Assembly (NCBI GenBank): GCA_016791265.1
Contig: JAEUMY010000022.1
Location: forward strand, 124,001 to 188,000
Source of the DNA: Betaproteobacteria bacterium
GTDB taxonomy: Bacteria > Pseudomonadota > Gammaproteobacteria > Burkholderiales > Usitatibacteraceae
DNA: 64,000 nt
Direction of reading: 5' to 3'
Of this stretch, positions 7,896 to 17,010 are shown one piece after another. The position numbers and the translations under genes were made by a program. Position 1 is the first letter of the stretch, and every line of letters starts with the position of its first letter. The notes under the pieces are model-generated. The model was not told the origin of the DNA and did no database searches. It worked only from the letters and a program-made list of their open reading frames with translations.

Positions 7896-8627
7896 GTGTT
7901 CGGGGGGGCGACAATGGGTTCCACGATCGCGGTCAACAGCAGCGCGGCGCTCTCTGGCTGGCACCGCAATGGCGAGGGACGACGCAAAGGCAAACCCGCC
8001 ATCGGGCTGAGTGCCGCTGCGATCCTTCATGGCATCGCGCTCTGGCTGGTGCTGAATGGGACAGTCAGCATTCCGCGCACACCGGAACTGCCCCCGATCA
8101 TCGCGCAGATTCTGCCGGCGCCCGAGTCGGCCCCACGCAAGCCGCCGGACCCTGTGAAGCAAATCAGCCCTGCTGCGCCGCGCGTGCCTCAATCCGTTGC
8201 CCAGGCGCCCGAGATGCGACCCGAAATCAGCGACGCCACTCCGGTGATCTCCTCGGCAGTGCCAATACCCACCGCTGCGGACACGCCGGCCGAACAGTCT
8301 GGCGAAATCCGTTCCGGCGCGGCGACCGGGCCACGAGGTTTCGGCTCGATCACCAATCGCTCGGCTTGCATCGCAGCGTTCGCGGAGTCCTTTCCGCGCG
8401 AGGCCAGACGCTCGCGGCAGGAAGGCTCGGTCACCATCGCCGCCCGCATCGGCGCCGACGGCCGCGTGCTTGGCGCCGAAATCATCGCGTCGAATCCTCG
8501 GCGCGTGTTCGACCGTGCGGCGTTGAGTGTGCTGAACTCAGGCGCATGCCGATTCGAACCGGATACGGCCGACTACGATTGGCGGGCTGAAATCTCCTAC
8601 CGGCTGCAGGGCGAAACCGCAGACTGA
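7896..8627 (+). CDS. Second TonB-family protein, tandem paralogue with short spacer
   Basis: A 243-residue TonB-like protein. The GTG at 7896 has AAGGAG ten bases upstream; the ATG at 7914, after a G-run, is the alternative start. It has an N-terminal TM helix (AIGLSAAAILHGIALWLVLNG), a spacer that is Pro/Ala-rich but lacks the poly-Pro runs of its neighbour, and a C-terminal TonB domain closely matching the upstream copy (GFGSITNRSAC, SFPREARRSRQEGSVTIAARIG, SNPRRVFDRAALSVLNSG). Sitting behind the tonB terminator with its own ribosome site, it is probably transcribed separately. It may serve a different set of receptors. Confidence 0.9.
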   Translation: MFGGATMGSTIAVNSSAALSGWHRNGEGRRKGKPAIGLSAAAILHGIALWLVLNGTVSIPRTPELPPIIAQILPAPESAPRKPPDPVKQISPAAPRVPQSVAQAPEMRPEISDATPVISSAVPIPTAADTPAEQSGEIRSGAATGPRGFGSITNRSACIAAFAESFPREARRSRQEGSVTIAARIGADGRVLGAEIIASNPRRVFDRAALSVLNSGACRFEPDTADYDWRAEISYRLQGETAD

Positions 8628-8633
8628 CCACAG

Positions 8634-8671
8634 CGTCCGCGGCCGGGAAGCGCCGCCATCGCGGACGTTTT
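8634..8671 (+). terminator. Probable terminator after the second tonB
   Basis: CGTCCGCG (8634-8641) pairs with CGCGGACG (8660-8667) across an 18-base GC-rich loop that can itself fold, followed by four T. It starts seven bases after the stop codon. The T tract is short, so termination strength is uncertain. Confidence 0.6.
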
Positions 8672-8723
8672 CCCACCAGCTCGGCCGTGAGGCTGCGCAG
8701 CGCTTTCGCTACAATGCAGGGCC

Positions 8724-9518
8724 ATGCAGAACTATCTCGACCTCATGCGCCACGTGCTGGACAACGGCACGAAGAAATCCGATCGCACCGGCACCGGCAC
8801 CCTCTCCGTCTTTGGTCACCAGATGCGCTTTGACTTGAGTCGGGGCTTTCCGGTGGTCACCACCAAGAAGCTGCATCTCAAGTCCATCATTCATGAGTTG
8901 CTTTGGTTTCTGTCGGGCGATGCAAATATTCGCTATCTGCGAGAAAACGGCGTCACCATCTGGGATGAATGGGCGGATGCCGATGGCAATCTCGGGCCGG
9001 TGTACGGCTATCAGTGGCGCTCCTGGCCCGCGCCGGAAGGCAAACACCTCGACCAGATCACCGAAGTCGTGCGCCAGATCAAATCATCACCCGACTCCCG
9101 TCGGCTGATCGTATCCGCATGGAACGTGGCCGACATTCCGAAGATGGCGCTGGCACCTTGTCATGCGCTCTTCCAATTCTATGTCGCGGACGGCAAGCTC
9201 TCCTGCCAGCTTTATCAGCGGAGTGCCGACATTTTTCTCGGCGTGCCTTTCAACATCGCCTCCTATGCCTTGCTCACGATGATGGTCGCGCAGGTGTGCG
9301 ATCTCGAACCGGGCGAGTTCATCTGGACCGGCGGCGATTGCCACCTGTATCTGAATCATCTCGATCAAGCTCGCGAGCAGCTCGCGCGGAGCCCCCGCCC
9401 GCTGCCCACCCTGTGGATCAATCCCGCCGTGCGCGATGTCTTCGCCTTTCGCTTTGAAGACTTCCGGCTGGATGGCTATGATCCCTGGCCCGCGATCAAG
9501 GCGCCCATCGCCATCTAA
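8724..9518 (+). CDS. thyA: Thymidylate synthase
   Basis: Converts dUMP to dTMP using methylene-tetrahydrofolate. It is 264 residues, the same length as E. coli ThyA, with [13 protein letters not shown] at the N-terminus, the folate/nucleotide segment GPVYGYQWR, the catalytic Cys146 in [10 protein letters not shown], the [19 protein letters not shown] nucleotide site and LYLNHLDQ. Six bases separate it from folA, which regenerates the folate ThyA oxidises, so the two form an operon. GCAAATATTCGC at 8922-8933 (DANIRYL) is one base off the window's palindrome, but this peptide is conserved across ThyA, so it is counted as coincidental. Confidence 0.98.
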   Translation: MQNYLDLMRHVLDNGTKKSDRTGTGTLSVFGHQMRFDLSRGFPVVTTKKLHLKSIIHELLWFLSGDANIRYLRENGVTIWDEWADADGNLGPVYGYQWRSWPAPEGKHLDQITEVVRQIKSSPDSRRLIVSAWNVADIPKMALAPCHALFQFYVADGKLSCQLYQRSADIFLGVPFNIASYALLTMMVAQVCDLEPGEFIWTGGDCHLYLNHLDQAREQLARSPRPLPTLWINPAVRDVFAFRFEDFRLDGYDPWPAIKAPIAI

Positions 9519-9524
9519 TTTGCC

Positions 9525-10007
9525 ATGCCGACGGTCTCGCTGATTGTTGCCCATGACCGCCAGCGCGGCATCGGCAAGGACAACCGCATGCCCTGGCACC
9601 TGCCGGGGGAGTTGGCCCACTTCAAGCGAACCACGATGGGCAAGCCCGTGATCATGGGCCGCAACACGCATGAATCCATCGGTCGGGTGTTGCCGGGCCG
9701 GCGCAACATCGTGGTGACGTCGCGTCCGCTGTCGACACCTGGCATCGAAACAGCCGACAGCCTGCCAGCCGCGCTCGCCCTGTGCGCAAACGAAGCCGAC
9801 GTGATGGTGATCGGCGGCGGCCAGCTCTATCGCGCAGCGCTTCCCCTCGCCAAGCGAATATTCGCAACAGAGATTCATGCCGATTTCGCGGCGGACACGC
9901 ACTTTCCGCCTCTCGATGCCGGCTGGCGGGAACTGAGCCGCGCGCATCAGCCCGCGGATGAGCGCGATCAATACGCCTACGACACCGTGGTCTTCCAACG
10001 CGACTAG
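9525..10007 (+). CDS. folA: Dihydrofolate reductase
   Basis: A 160-residue enzyme reducing dihydrofolate to tetrahydrofolate with NADPH. Motifs seen: SLIVAHDRQRGIGKDNRMPWHLPGE with the Met20 loop and the active-site region, FKRTTMGKPVIMGRNTHESIG, the adenine-binding GGGQLYRAALPLA, and THFP near the C-terminus. It starts six bases after thyA. A palindrome copy at 9854-9865 lies in frame as RIFA in the segment AKRIFATEIHADF; homologues usually have a hydrophobic strand here, so the insertion-like sequence fits a tolerant position. Confidence 0.97.
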   Translation: MPTVSLIVAHDRQRGIGKDNRMPWHLPGELAHFKRTTMGKPVIMGRNTHESIGRVLPGRRNIVVTSRPLSTPGIETADSLPAALALCANEADVMVIGGGQLYRAALPLAKRIFATEIHADFAADTHFPPLDAGWRELSRAHQPADERDQYAYDTVVFQRD

Positions 10008-10023
10008 CGTCTGGTGGGGCCTT

Positions 10024-10035
10024 GCGAATATTCGC
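10024..10035. repeat. GCGAATATTCGC copy, 16 bases after folA
   Basis: Perfect 12-bp palindrome directly downstream of the folA stop codon, preceded by T and followed by C. Confidence 0.9.
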
Positions 10036-10049
10036 CATGAAGCCGAAAC

Positions 10050-11084
10050 TTGACTTGGTTTCGCATCAATTGCCCAATCGCCAATCGCCTTTTTTTCGGC
10101 CGTGAACCGCGCTTGATCGGCCCTCACCTTTTCGACGCGGATCCGCAACGGCGGGCGCGAGGCATCACGGATGTCATGACGATGCGATTTCGCGATGTGG
10201 CGAGGATCAGCGCCGTTGACGACGCGGCCGCGCAGCAATGCAACGTGGTGCTGGCGCTTGACCTGAAACTCTCCATTGGTTCAGTGTCGTTTGCCAGTCA
10301 TACCGCTGAGTTCACCGTGGCGCTCGCCGACGGCAAAGCCGCAGCATCGAGACAGTCAGTGCGCAAGGCTCGAGCATGGCGCCCTTTCCTGCCCCGACAT
10401 CAAACTTTCGCGCGGGCTGGCAACAGGCCATCTCCACGCTTGGCGCAGCACTTGACGACTCGGTCAAGCTGCGTGAATACGCCGCGAGCCTCCCCGCCAC
10501 GACCGTACCCGCGGCATCGGTCGCCGTGGACCTGGCCTTCTGGGCCAGCGTCAAGGCAAGCAACAATCCCGCCGACTTGCAGGCCTACTTGCAGAAGTTT
10601 CCCAATGGCAGCTTCACGTCGCTTGCTCGCACCTGCTTGAAGACGCTGGGCGAGGCGGCGCCAGCCCGCGCTTCGCCTCTGCCGCAACCCGCGCCGGGCA
10701 AGGTCAACTTCGGCGCGTACCACGCGGGCAAAGCACGTGCTGGTGGTCGCGCACAGTTGCTATGCCGGCACACTGACCCGCAGCGTCGCCGTGGAAGTGT
10801 CCAACCTGGATGGCTTCAGCCGTCTGGCGCAGAAGCGCGCCCGCACGGCGCTGGTCTCCGGTGGTCTGGCGCCGGTGGCAGACGCGGGCTTTGGCGGACA
10901 CTCGGTGTTCGCCAAAGCCTTTCTCGATTCGCTGCGCGCGAACCCGGGTGTGGTCGACATGAGTCAGGTCTTTTCATCGATGCGGCGCAAGGTGATCGTG
11001 AGCGCGCAGCAGACCCCTCAGTGCGGCGACATCGGCCGGACAGGGCATGAAGGTGGCGACTTCATTTTTGTGCGGCGGCAGTAA
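10050..11084 (+). pseudogene. Decayed caspase-family (peptidase C14-like) gene
   Basis: The coding signal is split between frames. In one frame, DLAFWASVKASNNPADLQAYLQKFPNGSFTSLAR resembles the helical repeat that accompanies bacterial caspase-like proteins. After about 10725 the signal moves to another frame: VLVVAHSCYAG (with the catalytic-type Cys), then SGGLAPVADAGFGGHSVFAKAFLDSL and GDFIFVRR, the C-terminal half of a caspase domain. The His-containing N-terminal half of the domain is missing, and the usual Asp before SCY is His here. One or more frameshifts plus a deletion make it unlikely to encode an active protease. The boundaries are approximate. Confidence 0.65.
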
Positions 11085-11103
11085 GCGCCGCCGCGAACAG
11101 GCT

Positions 11104-11115
11104 GCGAATATTCGC
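11104..11115. repeat. GCGAATATTCGC copy between caspase remnant and EF-G-like gene
   Basis: Perfect 12-bp palindrome in the 74-base gap between the two convergent units. Confidence 0.9.
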
Positions 11116-11158
11116 GACCTGTTCACGCTGGAGCACCCGCTTTAACCGCCTTCGACGG

Positions 11159-13207
11159 CTACTCATCGTCATGCGCCAGCTTGAATTTGCTCGCGAGCTG
11201 CGCCTGAGTTGCCGCAGACACGGGCGCGTAGTGAGTGAATTCGATGGAATAGCTACCCTGCCCGCCCGTCATGGCGCGCAAGCGCGAAGAATAGTCCGTC
11301 AGTTCGGAAAGCGGCACCTGCCCGTTCACCTGCGCCCCATCCGCACCCATCGAGTCGTTGCCAGTCACATGCCCGCGCTTGCCGGCGAGATCGCTGGTGA
11401 TGTCGCCGACATGGCGTTGCGGCGTGGCGATGGAGATGTTCACGATGGGTTCGAGCACGATGGCGCTGGCCTTGAGAATCGCGTCGATCACCGCTTTGCG
11501 CCCGGCGGAAATGAATGCGATCTCCTTCGAATCGACCGCGTGGTGCTTGCCGTCGTAGACGATGACGCGGACGTCCTCGACCGGATAACCCGCGATGACG
11601 CCGTGCTGCAGCGCCTGCATCACCCCCTTCTCCACCGCCGGAATGAACACCGTGGGAATCACGCCGCCTTTCACTTGGTTCACGAACTCGAACCCCGCGC
11701 CGCGCGGTAGCGGCTCCACCTTGAGAAACACCTCTCCGAACTGACCAGCGCCACCGGTCTGTTTCTTGTGCCGGCAATGCCCCTCGGCGAAGCGGGTGAC
11801 GGTTTCGCGATAGGGAATCTTGGGCGGCTGGGTCGTGACTTCCAGCTTGTACTGCTGCGCCATCTTTTCCAGCTTGGCGCGCATGTGCAGTTCACCCAGC
11901 CCGCGGATGACGGTTTCATTCGTGCCGGCGTGACGTTCGACGATGAAGCAGGGATCTTCCAGCTCCAGCTTGTGCAGCACGTCGAAGAGGCGCTGCTCGT
12001 CGCCCTTCTTCTTCGTCTCCACCGCGATGGCATGCATGGGCAAAGGGAACTCCAGGGGCTTCAGATGGATGTGGTCTTCGTCGTGCGAGTCGTGCAGCAC
12101 GCTGTCGAAAACGATCTCGTCCACCTTCGCCACGGCGCCGATGTCGCCTGGAACGAGCGCATCCGTTTCAACATAGTCCTTACCCTGCAACACGTAGACA
12201 TGATTCGCCTTGAAGGCGCGCTTGCCTTCGCCGACGTATAGCTGGGTGTCCTTGGTGATCGTGCCCTGATGCACGCGGAAGACGCTGACGCGACCCACGT
12301 AAGGATCGATCACCACCTTGAACACGTGGGCCAGCACATGGCGCTCACGGTCGGGCTCGGCATGAAAGGCCTCCGCGTCCGGCCCCTCGCCACGCAGAAA
12401 AGGGGGCGGGTTGCCCTCCGTCGCGTTGGGTGCGAGCCCGGCGAGAACATCGAGGAGCTCGGCCACGCCCGCACCCGTCTTCGCCGAGGCAAAGCAGACC
12501 GGAATGAGGTGCCCCTCGCGGAGCGCCTTCTCGAACGGCGCATGCAGTTGCACCGGGGTCAGCGCCTGACCCTGCTCCAGGTAGAGCGCCATCAAGTCCT
12601 CATCCACCTCCACCACCTGGTCGATGATGCGCGCGTGCGCCTCGGCGACCGACGAGAAGTCGGACTCCCCCTCGGGGTTGAAGAAGCAGTCCACCACGCG
12701 TGTGCCGCCACCCGCCGGCAAATTCATGGGCAGGCATTCGGTGCCGAACTGGTCCTGGATGCGCGAGAGCAACCCGGGCAGATCGATGTTGTCCGCGTCA
12801 ATCTTGTTGATGAGAATCATGCGGCACAAGCCACGCTTCTCCGCCCAGCGCATCATGCGCTGGGTGTTGAGTTCGATGCCGTTTTGCGCATTGATGACCA
12901 AGACTGCGGTTTCGACAGCGGCCAATGCGGCAACGGCCTGACCGGCGAAGTCGGGTGCGCCGGGCGTGTCAATGAGATGGACATGAATGCCCTGCCAGGG
13001 AAAGTTGACCAGCGATGACTGCAGGGAATGACCATGGGCCTTCTCGAGTGGATCATGGTCGCTCACCGTCGTGCCGCGTTCGGTGCTGCCGGGCGCGGCA
13101 ATGGCGCCGGACTTTGCCAGCAGCGCCTCGGTGAGCGTGGTCTTGCCGACACCGCCGTGCCCGATCAGGGCCAGCGTGTGAATGGACTCGGTGGCGTACT
13201 TGGGCAC
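11159..13207 (-). CDS. Elongation factor G-like translational GTPase
   Basis: A 682-residue protein with EF-G domain order. The G1 P-loop GHGGVGKTT is at 16-24, DTPGAPDF is G3, NKID is G4; then domain II (DPYVGRVSVFRVHQGTI), III, IV (HCRHKKQTGGAGQFGEVFLKVEP) and V (ISIATPQRHVGDITSDLAGKRGHV). It starts at GTG 13207 with AGGAG six to seven bases upstream. It belongs to the second EF-G-like class common in betaproteobacteria beside the canonical fusA, which sits with rpsL/rpsG. No ribosomal genes are near, so this is probably the accessory paralogue, with its role in translation or ribosome recycling unproven. Confidence 0.9.
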   Translation of the reverse strand: MPKYATESIHTLALIGHGGVGKTTLTEALLAKSGAIAAPGSTERGTTVSDHDPLEKAHGHSLQSSLVNFPWQGIHVHLIDTPGAPDFAGQAVAALAAVETAVLVINAQNGIELNTQRMMRWAEKRGLCRMILINKIDADNIDLPGLLSRIQDQFGTECLPMNLPAGGGTRVVDCFFNPEGESDFSSVAEAHARIIDQVVEVDEDLMALYLEQGQALTPVQLHAPFEKALREGHLIPVCFASAKTGAGVAELLDVLAGLAPNATEGNPPPFLRGEGPDAEAFHAEPDRERHVLAHVFKVVIDPYVGRVSVFRVHQGTITKDTQLYVGEGKRAFKANHVYVLQGKDYVETDALVPGDIGAVAKVDEIVFDSVLHDSHDEDHIHLKPLEFPLPMHAIAVETKKKGDEQRLFDVLHKLELEDPCFIVERHAGTNETVIRGLGELHMRAKLEKMAQQYKLEVTTQPPKIPYRETVTRFAEGHCRHKKQTGGAGQFGEVFLKVEPLPRGAGFEFVNQVKGGVIPTVFIPAVEKGVMQALQHGVIAGYPVEDVRVIVYDGKHHAVDSKEIAFISAGRKAVIDAILKASAIVLEPIVNISIATPQRHVGDITSDLAGKRGHVTGNDSMGADGAQVNGQVPLSELTDYSSRLRAMTGGQGSYSIEFTHYAPVSAATQAQLASKFKLAHDDE

Positions 13208-13406
13208 GACGCTCTCCTCTCCTGCCGCACCCTGTGCGGCACTCGTTGTCGATCACGGCCGGAAGCTGCTGGTACGGAATTGTGTGGGTGTTGCCGGGGT
13301 TTCTGGTCATGCCCCCTTGGAGACAGCTTAAACCCGCGTGGCAGGATGCATCAAGCGACGCCGGAAATCAGCGCTGAGCGACACCCGCTGGGAGTGCTGC
13401 GGGCTT

Positions 13407-13418
13407 GCGAATATTCGC
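13407..13418. repeat. GCGAATATTCGC copy downstream of phaM
   Basis: Perfect palindrome flanked by GGGCT on the left and GCCC on the right after TGCGAATATTCGCA, so a slightly larger imperfect hairpin is possible. It lies 29 bases past the phaM stop on the minus strand. Confidence 0.9.
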
Positions 13419-13446
13419 AGCCCGAAAGTCTGGCTGCGCGCGCCTG

Positions 13447-13893
13447 TCAGGTGGCGCGCTTGCGGTTCGACGCGCGCGCCTTGGGCTTGGCGTTGCCGGC
13501 GGCGGACGCAGGCGGCGTCGATGCGGACTGCATGACCTGCTGGGCCGCGGCTTGGAATTGCTCGGTGGCCTGGTTCATCATCTGCCAGGCCCAAATGGCG
13601 GGATTGGCCGCGCTGTCGCCGCCCGCGCCGCCGGGCTTCTTGCCGTCATCCCTGGGCGGCGAGAGCAATGCCTTCTGGTATTCCAGCGTCTGGATGGACA
13701 GCTTGAGCATGCCGAGATTGGCCTGCAGCCAATGCTCGACGCTTTTCAGCTCGATGATCTTCTTCTCGATTTCCTTCACGTCCAGCGGCGGGAAAAACAG
13801 ACTCTGGAAAGAATGGCCACCCGGGCTCGCCATCTTCTGCATCAGCTCGAAATAGTCCTGGGGCGTGACCGGCGTTCCGGGCTTGTGGTTCAT
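13447..13893 (-). CDS. phaM: PhaM-family polyhydroxyalkanoate granule protein
   Basis: A 148-residue protein. The ATG at 13893 overlaps the phaZ stop (TGATG), indicating translational coupling. The N-terminus TPQDYFELMQKMASP and the conserved EIEKKIIELKSVEHWLQANLGMLKLSIQTLEYQKALL helix match PhaM/phasin-type granule proteins. The C-terminus is Ala-rich and ends in a basic tail (KPKARASNRKRAT), like the DNA-binding tail of PhaM, which in Ralstonia links granules to the nucleoid and activates PHA synthase. Its pairing with the depolymerase supports a granule role. Confidence 0.82.
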   Translation of the reverse strand: MNHKPGTPVTPQDYFELMQKMASPGGHSFQSLFFPPLDVKEIEKKIIELKSVEHWLQANLGMLKLSIQTLEYQKALLSPPRDDGKKPGGAGGDSAANPAIWAWQMMNQATEQFQAAAQQVMQSASTPPASAAGNAKPKARASNRKRAT

Positions 13894-15110
13894 CAGGCGT
13901 GGTCCGCGATGAACTGGCGGATCTTCGGATAAACCATCTCGCGATACTTGCGGCCGCTGAAGATGCCGTAGTGACCCACCCCCTTGGCCAGGAAATGCTG
14001 CTTCTTCGTCGCAGGCAGCCCGGTACACAGCGACTGCGCGGCCTCGGTCTGGCCATGGCCGGAAATATCGTCCAGCTCGCCTTCAATCGTGAAGAGCGCC
14101 GTCTTGCGAATATTCGCGGGTTCGACCCGCTGGCCGGCCACTTCCAGGGTGCCAACGGCCAGTGCGTGGTCATGGAACACGCGCTTCACCGTGTCGAGGT
14201 AATACTCGGCCGGCAAGTCCATCACCGCGTTGTACTCATCGTAGAAGCGCTTGTGCGCCTCGGCGCTCTCGCCGTCACCTTCCACCAGGTGCTCGTAAAA
14301 ATCCCAGTGCGAATTGAAGTGGCGGTCCGGGTTCATGGCCACGAAGCCCATCCATTGCAGGAACCCGGGATAGACCTTGCGCATCGCGCCGTCGTACTTG
14401 TTCGGCACCCGCTGGATGAGATTGTGTTCGAACCAGTCGATGCTGTGATTCTTGGCGAAGGTGTTGACCTGGGTCGGATTGCGCCGCGTGTCGATGGGGC
14501 CGCCCATCATGGTCATCGAGCGCGGCTGCACTTTTTCGTTGTCGGTGGCCGTGAGCGAAATCGCGGCCAGTACCGGCACGGTTGGCTGGCAGACCGAGAC
14601 CACATGCACCGCCGGCCCCAGCTTGCGGATGAATTCGCGAACGTATGCCACGTAGTCATCAAAGCGGAACGGGCCTTTGCCGAGCGGCACTTCGCGAGCG
14701 TCTTTCCAGTCGGTGATGTAGACATCATGGTCGGACAACATGGTGCGCACGGTGTCGCGCAGCAGTGTGGCGAAGTGACCGGACAAAGGCGCCACCACCA
14801 GCACCACCGGCTGCGCCTTCACGCCATCCTTGGCAAAATGGGTCAGGCGGCAGAATGCCTTGTCGACAGCGATCTCTTCCCGGACCGGAACCTGCTTGCC
14901 CGCCACGGTGACGCTCTCGATGCCGAATTCCGGTTCACCGTAGCGTTGGGTGAGCCTCAGCATCAGCTCGTAGCCCGCCATGAACTTGCGGGATTGGGGA
15001 AAGTACGACAAGGGGGATAGGGGATGGCTGTAGGCGTCACTGGCCAATTCGGCCCAGATCCGCCAAGGCTCCAATACCGCGCGCTGCATTTCATGTACTT
15101 GATAAAGCAT
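13893..15110 (-). CDS. phaZ: Intracellular polyhydroxybutyrate depolymerase
   Basis: A 405-residue alpha/beta hydrolase that degrades stored PHB. The ATG at 15110 is preceded by GGAG at six bases; a TTG twelve bases upstream is rejected. Family marks are the Trp/Arg-rich N-terminus (LEPWRIWAELASDAYSHPLSP), APLSGHFATLLRDTVRTML, DWKDAREVP, the lipase-box-like VVSVCQPTVPVLAA with nucleophile Cys near residue 174 (Cys replaces Ser in PhaZa1-type enzymes), and the C-terminal His region GVGHYGIFSGRKYR. A palindrome copy at 14106-14117 is read as ANIR in EPANIRKTALF, just before a core strand. It forms an operon with phaM. Confidence 0.94.
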   Translation of the reverse strand: MLYQVHEMQRAVLEPWRIWAELASDAYSHPLSPLSYFPQSRKFMAGYELMLRLTQRYGEPEFGIESVTVAGKQVPVREEIAVDKAFCRLTHFAKDGVKAQPVVLVVAPLSGHFATLLRDTVRTMLSDHDVYITDWKDAREVPLGKGPFRFDDYVAYVREFIRKLGPAVHVVSVCQPTVPVLAAISLTATDNEKVQPRSMTMMGGPIDTRRNPTQVNTFAKNHSIDWFEHNLIQRVPNKYDGAMRKVYPGFLQWMGFVAMNPDRHFNSHWDFYEHLVEGDGESAEAHKRFYDEYNAVMDLPAEYYLDTVKRVFHDHALAVGTLEVAGQRVEPANIRKTALFTIEGELDDISGHGQTEAAQSLCTGLPATKKQHFLAKGVGHYGIFSGRKYREMVYPKIRQFIADHA

Positions 15111-15181
15111 GGATTTCTCCAATCATTTCAACCAGTTTACCTGATGTCGCGGCGCAGCAAAACCGCTCCGGAAACCCTGCC

Positions 15182-16129
15182 ATGAGCTATCCGCCCATCG
15201 AGCCTTACCGCACCTTCCGACTCAACGTTGACGCCGTGCATTCGTTGTACGTGGAGGAGTGCGGCAACCCGGCCGGCATTCCGGTCGTGTTCCTGCATGG
15301 CGGCCCAGGCTCGGGGTCGAGTCCTGCCCATCGCCAGTTTTTCGATCCGGCGGCGTACCGCATTGTCATCTTCGATCAGCGCGGGGCCGGCCGGTCGACG
15401 CCGCACGCCTCGATCGAGAACAACACCACCGACCATCTCATCGCCGATCTGGAACGGCTGCGACTGGAGCTGGGTGTCGACCGCTGGCTGGTCTTCGGCG
15501 GCTCCTGGGGCAGCACGCTGGCGCTCGCCTACGCGATCCGCCATCCCGACCGCTGCCTGGGGTTGGTGCTGCGCGGCATCTTCCTCGCGCGCGAAAGCGA
15601 GCGCGACTGGTTCATGCGCGGCATCGGGCTGATTTTCCCGGAGCACTGGGCGCAATGGGTGGACTACCTGCCTCCGGATCAGCGCGCGGATGTCTGCGCG
15701 AGCTACTACGCGCTGCTCAAGAACCCGGACCCGGCCGTGCATATGCCCGCCGCGCGCGCATGGAGTTCCTACGAAGGCGCCTGTTCCACACTGAAGCCCA
15801 ATGCGGATGTCGTCGCCAATTTCGCCTCGGACCGCGTGGCCCTGGGACTGGCGCGCATCGAAGCGCACTACTTCTTTCACGCGTTCTTCATGCCGACCAA
15901 TCACCTGTTGGACGGCATTGCGAATATTCGCCATCTGCCCTGCATCATCGTTCAGGGGCGCTACGACATCGTGTGCCCCTTCGTTTCCGCGCACGATCTG
16001 AAGCGCGCCTGGCCGGAGGCTACCTTGCAGGTGATCGAAGACGCCGGGCACTCGGCCTTCGAGCCCGGCACACGCGCCGCGCTGGTGGCGGCGACGGATC
16101 AAATGAAACTCCGCCTGACGGCGCTGTGA
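15182..16129 (+). CDS. pip: Proline iminopeptidase
   Basis: A 315-residue S33-family alpha/beta hydrolase that removes N-terminal proline. It has the oxyanion HGGPG at 39-43, DQRGAGRS, nucleophile Ser108 in GGSWGS, the Asp of GRYDIVCP, and the catalytic His of AGHS. The cap domain is typical (WSSYEGACSTLKPN, ARIEAHYFFHAFFM). The palindrome copy at 15920-15931 is read as ANIR in IANIRHLPCIIVQGRYD; homologues have similar residues there, so it fits without apparent cost. It is a stand-alone gene divergent from phaZ. Confidence 0.95.
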   Translation: MSYPPIEPYRTFRLNVDAVHSLYVEECGNPAGIPVVFLHGGPGSGSSPAHRQFFDPAAYRIVIFDQRGAGRSTPHASIENNTTDHLIADLERLRLELGVDRWLVFGGSWGSTLALAYAIRHPDRCLGLVLRGIFLARESERDWFMRGIGLIFPEHWAQWVDYLPPDQRADVCASYYALLKNPDPAVHMPAARAWSSYEGACSTLKPNADVVANFASDRVALGLARIEAHYFFHAFFMPTNHLLDGIANIRHLPCIIVQGRYDIVCPFVSAHDLKRAWPEATLQVIEDAGHSAFEPGTRAALVAATDQMKLRLTAL

Positions 16130-16139
16130 AGTCTTGAAA

Positions 16140-16994
16140 TCAGGACGCTGAAACCAGCGCGGTGACATCGCTGGCGTAGCCGCGCAGTTTTCGCTTCAGG
16201 TGCTCGCGCTGCGCGGGCGTTGACATCGCCAGGAGGTCGGCGAAGAGCGCCGTCGTCTGCGCCCGCCACTCGCGCGCATGCGCCTGGTATGCGGGATCGC
16301 GCCCCTCTTCCGGATTGAGCAGGATGCGTCGCAGCGCCGCCTCGAACTGGGGCTTCGGCGGCGGGTTGCGCAGCAGCGCCAGAAAATCACCCTGCAGTCG
16401 GCGACGATCCGCGAGGCGCAAGGCATCGCCCGCCGGCAGAAGTGCGAGGCGTTCGCGAATCAGCGCTTTCTGCGCCGCACCCATCTCGCCCAGCCAAGAT
16501 TCCATGTTGCGCACGAAGCGGTCGAGGCGCTCCTGCTCCCGCCTGGCCGTGGCTGGCGCCAGCCGCTCCTTGCGCATTTTCTCGTTGTCGCGCGCGAGTC
16601 TCGCCTCGATGCTTGCGATCTGGTCCGGCGTCAGCGTGAGGAGAATGTCCGCGAAATCGGGCAGCGCGCGGTCGGTCAGGCGGTTGGCGAGACGGCGGCC
16701 ATCGGCGTACAGCCCGCTCACGTCGTCGACCGAGACCTTGCCGTCCACCTTGCGGGCGGCATCCTCCAACACCCGCGAATACTCGGGCAGCTCGCTCTTG
16801 CGATGCCACGCCTGCAGACGCGACAAGCCCTCGCGAAAGCGCGCCATCTGCGCGTCATCCAGATCGACATAGTCGTCCACGTACCAGGACGCGAGCGGCA
16901 CGACGTTGTTATAGGCCATGCCCGCCATGCTGCACGCGGCCAGCAGTCCCGCCGCCGTGAGCAGTGCGAATATTCGCAACACGAACGCCTTCAT
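16140..16994 (-). CDS. DUF6279-type outer-membrane lipoprotein
   Basis: A 284-residue predicted lipoprotein starting at ATG 16994, 16 bases after the SDR stop, so probably co-transcribed. The signal sequence (MKAFVLRIFALLTAAGLLAAC) ends in the lipobox LLAAC. The mature part is helical, with the family signature YNNVVPLASWYVDDYVDLDDAQ and LSRLQAWHRKSELPEYSRVL. Function is unknown. The palindrome copy at 16966-16977 encodes RIFA inside the signal-peptide hydrophobic core, a tolerant place for it. A start 138 bases upstream is rejected because the signal peptide would be internal. Confidence 0.85.
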   Translation of the reverse strand: MKAFVLRIFALLTAAGLLAACSMAGMAYNNVVPLASWYVDDYVDLDDAQMARFREGLSRLQAWHRKSELPEYSRVLEDAARKVDGKVSVDDVSGLYADGRRLANRLTDRALPDFADILLTLTPDQIASIEARLARDNEKMRKERLAPATARREQERLDRFVRNMESWLGEMGAAQKALIRERLALLPAGDALRLADRRRLQGDFLALLRNPPPKPQFEAALRRILLNPEEGRDPAYQAHAREWRAQTTALFADLLAMSTPAQREHLKRKLRGYASDVTALVSAS

Positions 16995-17010
16995 CGCCGC
17001 GCCCGCCGCA

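Noticed and set aside
8922..8933. GCAAATATTCGC in thyA counted as a palindrome copy
   Set aside because: One mismatch and the peptide DANIRYL is conserved in ThyA generally, so it is likely coincidental.
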